DNA from: Methanoregula sp. UBA247 | Lineage (GTDB): Archaea > Halobacteriota > Methanomicrobia > Methanomicrobiales > Methanospirillaceae | Reading direction: 5' to 3' | Length of the DNA: 32,548 nucleotides | Assembly: GCA_002495055.1 (NCBI GenBank) | Contig: DADR01000031.1 | Location: forward strand, 1-32,548 | In this document: positions 16,539 to 24,462 of the stretch, piece by piece | How the letters are laid out: the number at the start of each line of letters is the position of its first letter | Position numbering within the stretch: the first letter of the stretch is position 1 | Made by a program: the position numbers and the translations under genes | The notes under the pieces: model-generated | The model's input: only the letters and a program-made list of their open reading frames with translations | Database searches by the model: none | What the model was told of the DNA's origin: nothing

Positions 16539-17666
16539 ATGAAAAAAATGATACCTCTTACCTTTTTCATCATTATCGGATGTATGCTGACTGCCGGATG
16601 TGCTACGCAGACTGCAAGCTCTGAAGGAATCTCGACGTCTGTAACTCCAACGCCGGAACTCACAGGACCGCTCAGCGTTTATATTGGAGATTACGATGCC
16701 AGACTGCTGGTCTCTATCGATAATATCAGCGTTGGCGAAGTATCGAAGGGAAAGCCCTTTGGTATCGATATAAATGAGGGGCTTCATACGGTGAAGGTCT
16801 GTGATGGCAGCGTATGCGAAGAGGTGGATGTTCACATCAAATCCTTTATCTATACTACCCTTGACTTCGGGCCCCGGTTGATAAAAAATGCGCCCAAAGG
16901 ACCGCTGAGTGTCTCGATAGGAACCTCCCAGCCAGCCTCATTGCCGGTCTTTATTGACAATGCAATTGTTGGGAATGTATCCTCTGATACACCACTCAGT
17001 ATCGATGTTCGTGAAGGTCTTCATACCGTCAAAGTCTGTTCAGGAAACAACTGCGTGGATCAGGTTGTTGAGATTAAATCCGGAAATCAGACTTCCCTCG
17101 ATTTCGGTGAACAGTTAACCCGGGATGTCCGTCAGGGACCGCTCAGTGTATCTATTGGTGGTTATAATGCCAATGACCTTCCTGTCCTTATTGATGGTAC
17201 AAACTCCGGCAACGTATCTCAGGGTAAACCTTTGGCCCTGATGATCGATGAAGGTCGCCATACGGTAAAGGTCTGTCTCGGCATCGTATGTGAATCTGAG
17301 GATGTCGAGATCAAATTCGCACAACCGCGTTCAGTCAACTTTGAGGAACGATTAAAAAAGGATGTGGAATTCCCTGAACCTACCGTGCGAATCGTCAATT
17401 CTGTTCCGGCCGAGAATTCAATTACTATTAATGTAGAGTTTATCAACCCCGATAAAACTGACCTTACCATGACCGCAACGATAGGATGCGGGTATTCCTA
17501 TATTGATTACAACAGCAGGGAACGAAAAAATGATTTTGCACAATCTCAGCTGACGCAATTCGTAAAAGCCGGTGATCGCTCTGCCCAGCAGGTCGTTCTG
17601 TGGATGACAAAAGGACATCATGTGATCCCCTCATCGCCAACGGTAGTGGAACTGATAACAAAATAA
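16539..17666 (+). CDS. PEGA-repeat lipoprotein, three repeats
   Basis: A 375-residue exported protein. The signal peptide ends in the lipobox LTAGC with Cys21, so it should be lipid-anchored on the outer face of the membrane. Three PEGA-like repeats of about 75 residues follow (starting near 43, 121 and 198), each opening GPLSVxIG and closing HTVKVCxGxxC and then (L/V)(D/N)F(G/E). Each repeat carries a Cys pair four residues apart. The C-terminal domain begins EFPEPTVRIVNS. AGGTGA six bases before the ATG supports the start. A one-repeat paralogue lies at 22649-23392. PEGA modules are linked to binding cell-surface proteins or glycan. The ligand is unknown. Confidence 0.85.
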   Translation: MKKMIPLTFFIIIGCMLTAGCATQTASSEGISTSVTPTPELTGPLSVYIGDYDARLLVSIDNISVGEVSKGKPFGIDINEGLHTVKVCDGSVCEEVDVHIKSFIYTTLDFGPRLIKNAPKGPLSVSIGTSQPASLPVFIDNAIVGNVSSDTPLSIDVREGLHTVKVCSGNNCVDQVVEIKSGNQTSLDFGEQLTRDVRQGPLSVSIGGYNANDLPVLIDGTNSGNVSQGKPLALMIDEGRHTVKVCLGIVCESEDVEIKFAQPRSVNFEERLKKDVEFPEPTVRIVNSVPAENSITINVEFINPDKTDLTMTATIGCGYSYIDYNSRERKNDFAQSQLTQFVKAGDRSAQQVVLWMTKGHHVIPSSPTVVELITK

Positions 17667-17781
17667 ATTTCATACACCGTGCCCCTCTTTTTTTTATAGA
17701 CGGGATGTCTGGTTTTCCCGTGCACTAAAAACTAAAACGGGGAATATCAACAGGGAGATGCCCTGAGAAAAAAATCATTTT

Positions 17782-18786
17782 TTATGAAAGATGCAACTGG
17801 CGTTGAATTTCTTCAATGGATGATTTGGATAATCCGGCGTTGATCTTTTTTTTCGCCTCTTCTCTTCCCATATATCCCTGCCGGACAAGAGCAGAGAGAT
17901 CATAGGCATACGGATGAATATGATACTTCTGCCGGTGGTTTTGTATGGCGAAGGCATTCAGCAGACAGTTGGATGAATTGCGATCGTTAAGGTCCGGTTC
18001 AATCCAGCCAATCCTGATGCACTCTTCCCTGATTTTTTGTTTATCATAACCCCACACAAGATAGGGGTGAATGATTGTTACTTCAGTTTCAGGAGAGGTG
18101 GCCTTGAGGATCTTTTTATCCATCAGGTATGGTTCCCGGTCCTTCACCCCCATTGTCTCCAGTTGTTCTTCAAAAAGTTTCCTTGTCCATACCATGAATG
18201 GTTTTTTGAGGGCAATAAAGGGAGTTTTCGTCTGACCGGGTGAGAAAGCAAAGACGATAAAGGGTGATTTCGTGGCCAGGGCTTTTTCGGTTATTTTCTG
18301 CTTGATGATGCTGATACACGTGTTGCATATGTCACTCGCCCGGTATTTTGCAAACCCGGGAAATGCATCCATCGAAAGAGCAGCTCTTTTAAATGTATCC
18401 CGCAGCTTCGACTCATCCAGGGCAAGGCGGAAATACGTGCTTTTTGTCAGATCGCAAAATTTTTTGGCATTTTCCAATGCAGTATCAGAGATAAATCCAT
18501 TGTCAAACTGAACTGCAAGAATTTTCAGGTGGGGGTATTCACTCTTTAACCGGTATAACGTATTACAGGAATCCATTCCCCCGGAGAGGGCAAAGATCAC
18601 ATCATACTTTCCCTCTCCGGGCGGGGATTTGAACAGGGCATTCATCCGGAGCCGTGCTTCCTCTTTTTTTTCTTCGGAAATGGGGGTATAGTGTTCACAG
18701 AACTGGCACAAACCCGTATCGGGGTTTATGGAAATTCCCGGCGTCTTTGCATCCAGAATGCATTTTTTACAGGTACTCGTATTCAT
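17782..18786 (-). CDS. PP-loop ATP pyrophosphatase with Cys clusters, sugar-amidotransferase-like
   Basis: A 334-residue adenine-nucleotide alpha-hydrolase. The N-terminus has a four-Cys knuckle (C6, C9, C27, C30) in the pattern CKKCILD...GLCQFC. The PP-loop is ALSGGMDS (S68-S73), which adenylates a carbonyl oxygen. A further CxxC (C154, C157) and a late Cys near 277 follow. The knuckle plus PP-loop layout recalls N-acetyl sugar amidotransferases (WbpG/PseA), which put an amidine on a sugar. The later CxxC and Cys also recall Fe-S tRNA thiolases (TtuA), so a sulfur- or ammonia-transfer role both stay open. It lies 21 bases downstream of the carrier-protein gene and is probably cotranscribed. 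GAAGGGGT before the ATG is a ribosome binding site. Confidence 0.8.
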   Translation of the reverse strand: MNTSTCKKCILDAKTPGISINPDTGLCQFCEHYTPISEEKKEEARLRMNALFKSPPGEGKYDVIFALSGGMDSCNTLYRLKSEYPHLKILAVQFDNGFISDTALENAKKFCDLTKSTYFRLALDESKLRDTFKRAALSMDAFPGFAKYRASDICNTCISIIKQKITEKALATKSPFIVFAFSPGQTKTPFIALKKPFMVWTRKLFEEQLETMGVKDREPYLMDKKILKATSPETEVTIIHPYLVWGYDKQKIREECIRIGWIEPDLNDRNSSNCLLNAFAIQNHRQKYHIHPYAYDLSALVRQGYMGREEAKKKINAGLSKSSIEEIQRQLHLS

Positions 18787-18807
18787 GCTTGTTACCCCTT
18801 CACTAAA

Positions 18808-19053
18808 TTATTGTTTCAGTTTCATTACCGATTGACTAATGGTTGCCAGAGTATCGAAATTCTGGGATGTCATGAGTTTTACCGGAATCTCGATGTTATA
18901 TTTACTCTCGAGAAAATCAACAAGCTCAAGCATGATGATTGAATCTATGACACCTGTTTTCGTCAATGAGTCATTTTCATGCAAGGGAACATTTTCTTTA
19001 AGAAACCCCTGAGTTTTTAAAAAAATACGTACATCTTCAATAATCGCATCCAT
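18808..19053 (-). CDS. Acyl carrier protein
   Basis: An 81-residue carrier protein. GVIDSIIMLELVDFLE places Ser38 at the phosphopantetheine attachment site (DSI instead of the common DSL), followed by the acidic helix 2 and EIPVKLM before helix 3. Length and helix order fit an acyl carrier protein of the type in polyketide, peptide or surface-glycan acylation clusters. Archaea lack a standard fatty-acid synthase, so a stand-alone carrier here points to a dedicated pathway. Its partners are probably the divergent AMP ligase at 19360 (loading) and the PP-loop protein immediately downstream. No phosphopantetheinyl transferase is in the window. Confidence 0.85.
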   Translation of the reverse strand: MDAIIEDVRIFLKTQGFLKENVPLHENDSLTKTGVIDSIIMLELVDFLESKYNIEIPVKLMTSQNFDTLATISQSVMKLKQ

Positions 19054-19359
19054 GGCAGTTCACATCACTTCCCTGTAATTATATGAGGACTATGAATAAA
19101 TATAATCTGCACGAAATCTTCTCTTTAAGACAAAGATTGAGGTGATCATATGCTCAGGGATACCACAATCTCTGAATATGGATTGGCTATAAAAAAATTT
19201 TTTTTTTTTAGAAATCCGATGGACCTGTTCAAAACCGCAGAGTCTGCAGTCAGTTAATACCTTTGATGCAAAATTAAATATTTACCCGTAAATACATAAT
19301 CTGGTTGTTTTGAAGAAACCTGAACTCGTGCATGATAATTTTGGCAATGCGGGATTCTT
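19054..19359. promoter_or_regulatory. Divergent promoter region for carrier and AMP ligase
   Basis: This 306-base A+T-rich region lies between the two divergent genes. On the minus strand ATTATATTT at 19106-19098 is a good TATA match about 50 bases before the carrier start, giving a leader of about 20-25 bases if initiation is 25 bases downstream. On the plus strand AATTAAATATTTA near 19271-19284 is the best candidate for the ligase. A run of T/A at 19193-19210 is notable. Shared control is inference. Confidence 0.45.
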
Positions 19360-20853
19360 ATGAATTTTGTACACTATCTCTTTGAAAAAAGCCGGTATCT
19401 TGAAAAATCATTCATGGTAGCTGATCAGGAATCTTATTCTTATCCAGAGTTTGTAAAAAACCTGGAAAAGCTGTCTTTTGCTCTCTTGCATCACTACGGC
19501 AGCAGGAAAAAATTTCTTTTAGTGGCGGATAACACACCATTTTTTGTGATCAGCTACTTTTCGATTATTTACAGCGGAAATATCGCCGTCCTGGTAGATA
19601 CCAGAATAAACAGAACTGATCTCCGGCAGATTCTTGATACCTGTTCACCTTCCGGAGTATTTGTCCAGGATAAGTACCGGACCATTTTTGAAGGTTGTAA
19701 TTTTTCTCTCCTCGATGAAACCCGTATCCGGGAGATCCAGCATGAAACCTCTCTCTTAAATCCACCCCCGGATATGGATCCCGATGACCTTGCAGTTATC
19801 ATCTACACTTCCGGAAGCACCGGTACCAAGAAAGGGGTGATGCTCACGCATAAAAACCTAATAACCAATACCGAATCAATTCTTGGTTATCTGAAACTGA
19901 CTGAATCCGACCGGATAGGTGCTCTCCTCCCCCTTTTCTATTGTTATGGTGCTTCCTTACTCCATACCCATACCCGTGTCGGTGGAAGTATTGTTCTCAA
20001 CCCCCAGCCATTCCTTGGTTCAGTCATTGCAGATATCGATGATTACCAGTGTACCGGTTTTGCCGGTGTACCCAGCACGTTCCAGATACTTATTAATAAG
20101 ACATCTTTCCTCAAAGAAAAATTTCCCACCCTGAGATATTTAACCCAGGCAGGCGGTCAGTTACCAAACAGGTATATAAAAATGCTTTCTGAAAATTTTA
20201 CGGACAAACAGGTTTTCATCATGTACGGGGCAACCGAAGCAACAGCACGATTATCCTATCTGCCCCCCGAATGTCTCTTAAGCAAAATGGGATCGATTGG
20301 AAAAGGAATTCCCGGTGTCACGCTTGCGGTGCTCAATGAACAGGGATTGCCCGTGAAACCTTCCGAAATCGGGGAGATTGCAGCAAAAGGAGATAATATT
20401 ATGAAAGGGTATTACCATGACCCTGAAGGAACAGCCGCGGTACTGAAGGACGGCTGGTTGTATACCGGAGATCTCGCCACTGTCGATGAGGATGGGTTCA
20501 TCTATGTTGTGGGCAGGTTAAAAAATGTTATAAAATCCGGGGGATACCGGATCTCTCCTCAGGAAATTGAGAAGGAGATCCTGTCTTTTGAAAAAGTCAA
20601 AGGGTGCGTGGTCCTTGGCATACCCCACGAGATCATGGGTGAAGCGATCGTTGCTGTTATTCTTGTATCAGATACCGTGGGCACTCAGGATCTGAAAAGG
20701 GAGATACATACCCATTGCAACCAGCGGCTCCCTTCCTATAAAGTTCCAAAAAAAATACTGTTTGTCGATGAATTTCCGTTAAATTCGTCAAATAAAGTGG
20801 ATTTAATCCGGTTAAAAGAAATTATTCTCAGTTCGGAGAAATCAGAAAAGTAA
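19360..20853 (+). CDS. ANL-family AMP-forming acyl/aminoacyl ligase
   Basis: A 497-residue adenylate-forming enzyme of the acyl-CoA synthetase/NRPS adenylation class. Core motif A3 is YTSGSTGTKKGVMLTH (about 149-164), A5 is YGATEA, A7 is GWLYTGDLATVDEDGF, and A8 is GRLKNVIKSGGYRISPQEIE. The catalytic lysine of the C-terminal lid is K479 in NSSNKVDL, where the usual PxxxxGK has Asn for Gly. It should make an acyl-adenylate and hand the acyl group to CoA or, more likely here, to the carrier protein at 18808. The acid substrate cannot be read from the pocket by eye. It is divergent from the carrier gene and convergent with the NadE-like gene. Confidence 0.87.
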   Translation: MNFVHYLFEKSRYLEKSFMVADQESYSYPEFVKNLEKLSFALLHHYGSRKKFLLVADNTPFFVISYFSIIYSGNIAVLVDTRINRTDLRQILDTCSPSGVFVQDKYRTIFEGCNFSLLDETRIREIQHETSLLNPPPDMDPDDLAVIIYTSGSTGTKKGVMLTHKNLITNTESILGYLKLTESDRIGALLPLFYCYGASLLHTHTRVGGSIVLNPQPFLGSVIADIDDYQCTGFAGVPSTFQILINKTSFLKEKFPTLRYLTQAGGQLPNRYIKMLSENFTDKQVFIMYGATEATARLSYLPPECLLSKMGSIGKGIPGVTLAVLNEQGLPVKPSEIGEIAAKGDNIMKGYYHDPEGTAAVLKDGWLYTGDLATVDEDGFIYVVGRLKNVIKSGGYRISPQEIEKEILSFEKVKGCVVLGIPHEIMGEAIVAVILVSDTVGTQDLKREIHTHCNQRLPSYKVPKKILFVDEFPLNSSNKVDLIRLKEIILSSEKSEK

Positions 20854-20900
20854 TCCGGATGATCCAATTTTCTCAAATCCGATTTGGAGAATTCCCCTGC

Positions 20901-20963
20901 CATCCTTTCTGATAAGCATCCTCATTCTCAGGATCAGGGCACCGGAGCGTAGTATGCCAGGAG
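20901..20963 (+). pseudogene. Decayed 3' end of a RelE-type toxin gene
   Basis: In the gap between the ligase and NadE-like genes, about 60 bases match the 3' end of the RelE gene at 26243-26494 (there about 26434-26490) with 52 of 59 aligned positions identical by eye. The match includes CATCCTTTCTGA, TCATTCTCAGGATC and GTAGTAT. Two single-base insertions break the frame that would encode ILSDSIIILRIGHRSVVY. Weaker similarity continues upstream over GGAGA. The segment is a molecular fossil of a toxin-antitoxin locus. Confidence 0.65.
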
Positions 20964-20995
20964 TATCCGGCGCTCCTGAAAAAAAGACCCGGGTA

Positions 20996-21988
20996 TCACT
21001 GGCAGACCGGGGGTGAACCCTGAAGAAAGCGGGCAGCATTCTTCAGACTGAGAATATGCCGGTATGCCCATTCAATGTGTTGTTTACTCAGGTTCGTACT
21101 CTTTTCGACGAGATCTGAGGGCAGATGGTTTTCATCAGCGTACAGGAGCTGGTCGAGGATATCATAGGGTATCCTCAGGGAGACCTCTTCGTCCGATGTG
21201 AAGTGACTCCAGGTATCCGGGCTCGGTGCCCTGGCTATGATCCTTTTATCAATATTCAGCAATTCTGCAAGTTTGTAGACCTGTAATTTATAGCAATTTG
21301 CAATGGGTTCCAGATCAACGCCCCCATCTCCATACTTTACGAAAAATCCCGTGAGGAATTCAGTTTTATTGGTAGTTCCACAGACAGCATAATTCATTTT
21401 CTCTGCATACATGTACTCAACCATCATCCTTGTTCTCTGTTTCACATTCTGGAGGCTCAGCACGTTAAAGAACTGTTTTGCGGACAGCCGTTTTGTGCCG
21501 AGGATTTCCTGGTTTTTCATCAGAATAAGGGAAGGTATATTGATCATTTCCTCATCGGCTGTCATCGGGGGACGGGATAAGGATGTGGTGTGGTATTCCG
21601 GATCATACCGGGGGAAAAGTTCACGGATGAGTGATTCTTTTTTAGTATAGACAGACAATGCTTCCAGGACCGGAGTAATCGGGACTTCATCATACCTGAT
21701 ACGTAACGTTTTACACAGATCTATTCCCAGTTCCCTGCTGGAAGGAGACGACTCCTTCTCCGGAAGAATCAGGCCGTATACCCGGTCAGGACCCAGAGCA
21801 TCAACGGCCAGAGCAGCGATAACTGCAGAATCGACCCCTCCAGAAACCCCGATGACAATGCCCTCTTTCCTGAATTGATCGCGGACCGTTTGCTTGATAA
21901 ACGCAGATAATTTTTCTTTGAGATCTTCGGTATTCCTGAGCATCTCTTTTTTTATGTCATACTCGTTTTCCGACGTCCTGGTAACCAT
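20996..21988 (-). CDS. nadE: NH3-dependent NAD synthetase family protein
   Basis: A 330-residue NadE-family PP-loop enzyme. It carries GVSGGVDSA (PP-loop, 49-55), GTTNKTEFLTGFF and YGDGGVDLEPIANCYKLQVY, the conserved ATP and deamido-NAD contact regions, and no glutaminase domain. It is longer than typical archaeal NadE (about 250-275 residues) because of an insertion around YHTTSLSRPPMTADEE and a longer tail, and the usual PSAxLxxxQxDE is APSPDTWSHFTSDEE. It may be the housekeeping enzyme or a specialised amidase-type paralogue tied to the carrier and ligase genes. An AT-rich TATA stretch lies only about 17 bases before the first ATG, so Met16 (21943) may be the real start. Confidence 0.82.
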   Translation of the reverse strand: MVTRTSENEYDIKKEMLRNTEDLKEKLSAFIKQTVRDQFRKEGIVIGVSGGVDSAVIAALAVDALGPDRVYGLILPEKESSPSSRELGIDLCKTLRIRYDEVPITPVLEALSVYTKKESLIRELFPRYDPEYHTTSLSRPPMTADEEMINIPSLILMKNQEILGTKRLSAKQFFNVLSLQNVKQRTRMMVEYMYAEKMNYAVCGTTNKTEFLTGFFVKYGDGGVDLEPIANCYKLQVYKLAELLNIDKRIIARAPSPDTWSHFTSDEEVSLRIPYDILDQLLYADENHLPSDLVEKSTNLSKQHIEWAYRHILSLKNAARFLQGSPPVCQ

Positions 21989-21997
21989 AATTTATCA

Positions 21998-22013
21998 ATA
22001 TATTAATATATTT
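21998..22013 (-). promoter_or_regulatory. TATA-like element for the NadE-like gene
   Basis: AATATATTAATATATT at 21998-22013 is the strongest TATA-like sequence upstream of this gene. With initiation about 25 bases downstream, the message would begin near 21980, inside the first codons of the longest frame, which favours a start at Met16 or a nearly leaderless message. Confidence 0.4.
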
Positions 22014-22570
22014 CTTACTAGAAATACTGCACGAAATTTTTTTTTTAAAAATCAGCCTTTTGCCCGCATGAAGGACATTTCCGATTTCCTGGATCCCCCT
22101 CCCCCCTGACCTGTAGGGATGAGCCCCTTATCCATAACAAAAGGTCATTCACCTCTGCCAGGCAAACTGAACCGCATCGGGAACTATGATTATGTAAACC
22201 CGTGAAATGGCCCGGCGGACTTCTTCATGCTCAGTGAACTTTTGGACCGGTGAAGAACACCACGCATAATTGAGAAATCGAGGAAACATTTCCGGGCGAT
22301 GGCAATACGCTCATTTATGATTGACGTATACTCCCCGGTCATGAATATCCTGCCCAGCTCGGGGAAAAAACAAAGAACTGCACAGAAGGTGGATATTTTT
22401 ATCCAGATGAGGAATCGTGCACGGGTCAGAGAGGATTATCCCGTTTGAGAGATAGTCACTCACCATGATATCTTCGCGTGGTGCCCGGATCCCTGTTCAT
22501 TATTCAAAAACCAAAAACGGCGGAACAGGTTGGTTATTCCGTGCAAGGCACTGGTGTATGGCACTAATAC
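22014..22570. other. Long intergenic region with possible gene debris
   Basis: No intact gene is supported. On the minus strand, two short frames around 22190-22500 read protein-like pieces in different phases (SDYLSNGIILSD, then GEYTSIINERIAIARKCF), interrupted by stops, which may be a decayed gene of unidentified family. A C-rich run at 22098-22108 is notable. I see no repeat shared with the rest of the window. Confidence 0.25.
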
Positions 22571-22578
22571 TTTAATAT
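22571..22578 (+). promoter_or_regulatory. TATA-like element for the second PEGA gene
   Basis: TTTAATAT at 22571-22578 lies about 75 bases before the lipoprotein ATG, which would give a leader of about 45 bases. The neighbouring bases are A-rich, as around archaeal BRE/TATA sites. It is assigned by eye only. Confidence 0.35.
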
Positions 22579-22648
22579 GGATATAGGAAATAGTACATCA
22601 TTAAGAAAAATGCAAATACCCTACGCATCATAAAATGGTGAATTTCCC

Positions 22649-23392
22649 ATGAAGACAATAACACTTCTTACCCTCCTCATTGCTGTCGGCTTTATCCTTG
22701 CGACAGGATGTGTTGCCCAGCCAAAAAAGGATCCCGTTAATACAACCGTATCTCCCACAAATACGTTTACCCCGTTTGTGAATACTACCACGGTTCCAAC
22801 TACCAATGTGACCAATACCACGAATGCTACCGGTACCAATGTATCTGCGGGTCTGTCGGGCCCGCTGCGGGTATCCATCAGCGGTTATACTGCCAGTATA
22901 CCGTTGTCGGTTATTGTAGACAACCGGACCGTGGGAAATGTGACCCGGGAAAAACCCCTGGACCTGACTATCAGCGAGGGAAACCATACCGTCAAAGTCT
23001 GTGTTGGTGTGATATGTCCATCGAAGTTTGTAGAAATTGTATTTGCAAAAAGGTCATATCTCGATTTCGGGGAGCAGTTACGGGAGCAGGCTGAATTCCC
23101 CGAACCCACCGTGCGATTGATCAATTATTTCAAGAACGGGAATGGTGTCGGTGTAAATATTGAGTATATTAACCCCACGCAAAAAGACCTTGCCATGGCC
23201 GTGGAGGTCAGCTGCGGGTATACGTATATCGACGGCAGGACCAGTATCCGGATGGGAGATTCCGTACGGTCCAAGGCAACTGAATGGGTGGCAGCCGGTC
23301 GTCGTGTCACACAAACGGTGAACCTCTATTTCACCTATGGCAGCGCCTATACCTTTGACGAGCCCTCAATTTCTGGTATAACGTACCAATAA
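22649..23392 (+). CDS. PEGA-domain lipoprotein, one repeat
   Basis: A 247-residue exported protein paralogous to 16539-17666. Its signal peptide ends LATGC (Cys21). A Thr/Asn-rich linker of about 45 residues with many NxT/S sequons follows, suggesting N-glycosylation. One PEGA repeat (about 70-145) opens GPLRVSISGY and closes HTVKVCVGVIC and LDFGEQL. The C-terminal domain (EFPEPTVRLIN...NPTQKDLAMAVEVSCGYTYID) matches that of the three-repeat protein. GGTGA eight bases before the ATG supports the start. The two genes bracket the carrier/ligase/PP-loop set. The repeat number evidently changed by internal duplication in one copy. Ligand unknown. Confidence 0.85.
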   Translation: MKTITLLTLLIAVGFILATGCVAQPKKDPVNTTVSPTNTFTPFVNTTTVPTTNVTNTTNATGTNVSAGLSGPLRVSISGYTASIPLSVIVDNRTVGNVTREKPLDLTISEGNHTVKVCVGVICPSKFVEIVFAKRSYLDFGEQLREQAEFPEPTVRLINYFKNGNGVGVNIEYINPTQKDLAMAVEVSCGYTYIDGRTSIRMGDSVRSKATEWVAAGRRVTQTVNLYFTYGSAYTFDEPSISGITYQ

Positions 23393-23663
23393 CTTTTTTT
23401 AATAAACCAAAAATACACGTGCAATTTTTTTTAACCCCTGTTCAACTATTCTTTTTTTTAAAAAGAGACGTTATCCAGAAATGTTGAAAAAATGCTTTGA
23501 GAATAATCTGCTAGTAAAGGATTTTAGCGGGGGCCGTATTGCAGGTGGTTCAAACGTGGAGTGAAATGATTTGTATTTTTTTGCTCTTGGAGAAACGGAT
23601 ATGAACAGATAGCGTTCACACCCAATCCATGAAAATCATTAAAAATTCATATCCGGGAGGGCT

Positions 23664-23713
23664 CCCCGCCTCAGGGCCTCTTTAGAGGCACGGCGGGGCA
23701 GGGAGGTTTTTTT
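23664..23713 (+). terminator. Nested GC-rich stem-loop followed by T-run
   Basis: CCCCGCC (23664-23670) pairs with GGCGGGG (23692-23698), enclosing a perfect inner hairpin GCCTC-TTTA-GAGGC (23676-23689). A T-run follows at 23707-23713. This looks like an intrinsic terminator or the end of a structured RNA transcribed on the plus strand. It is about 270 bases past the PEGA gene, which is far for that gene's own terminator, so an unseen RNA gene just upstream is possible. The remainder of 23393-24096 holds no supported gene. Confidence 0.5.
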
Positions 23714-24096
23714 ATATTTACATCCCTAAAACCCTCGCGGGGGCGTCTCTTCGGCGGCGGCATGTATGCTTCGATGAACTAATGATTTGGCTAGTTTTCA
23801 TAACGGGATCCCGGTCCCAAAATCATGGCAGCCTTGCCTACCCACATCATTAACAACATGCCCGGGGGTATTCAATTTTTATCCTGTATGCTTGTGGCCA
23901 TTCGGCATCGTGTTCGTTTTTATGGGAAATCATGTTTTAAAGGAGTAATCTTACCGAAGACCAGGCCGGATGAAATTGTCATCCGGGGCTGTTTTACCGT
24001 CAAAATACCCCTGTGAGATTTCTCGTACACCGGAGCCTGGTGCGAGCCCGGTTGTACCTCATTTCCCCCACCCCCCGGATTTCAGAGGTCATAATT

Positions 24097-24462
24097 TTGG
24101 AAAAATGCGGAACCGGGCTGGAATTATTCAACGATCTCCGACGGGAACAGATGAGGTCGGATATAGCGATGTTACGAAGGCTAAAAGCAGGGTGGGATGC
24201 CGTTTGGGACGCGGGCGGGTACCGCCCGGGGGATATTCCAGCATCCACGGGAGGAAAGAATGTTTTATTCAGCCAATGGCTCTCCAGCCTTCACCAGATT
24301 TCAGATGTTACGGTGAACAGCATGACTTACCGCCATTACCTCCCTGATTTGGGCAAGGTACCCATTCGATCACTGGCAAGGCACTGGTGCATTGCTTACT
24401 TTTATGGTTACGCAAAAAACAGGTATCGTGTTGGTGAAGAAGCTCTCTGGCGATACACATGA
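24097..24462 (+). CDS. Unrecognised protein, first of an overlapping pair
   Basis: I do not recognise this 121-residue protein. I place the start at the TTG at 24097, which GAGGT precedes at a seven-base spacing; the frame stays open back to a GTG at 24013, and ATG at 24151 is another option. It is soluble, rich in Trp, Tyr and Arg, with MLRRLKAGWDAVWDAGGYRPGD in the first half and a basic C-terminus (YAKNRYRVGEEALWRYT). Its TGA overlaps the ATG of the next small gene as ATGA, strong evidence that both are translated. It lies in the accessory stretch next to the toxin-antitoxin genes, so a mobile-element or plasmid origin is plausible but unproven. Confidence 0.5.
   Translation: MEKCGTGLELFNDLRREQMRSDIAMLRRLKAGWDAVWDAGGYRPGDIPASTGGKNVLFSQWLSSLHQISDVTVNSMTYRHYLPDLGKVPIRSLARHWCIAYFYGYAKNRYRVGEEALWRYT

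Noticed and set aside
22190..22500. Minus-strand protein-like fragments in two frames
   Set aside because: The pieces are short, interrupted by stops and not assignable to a family; recorded only as possible debris.
23825..24016. 63-codon plus-strand frame
   Set aside because: No start signal or family resemblance, and its composition does not look like a protein.
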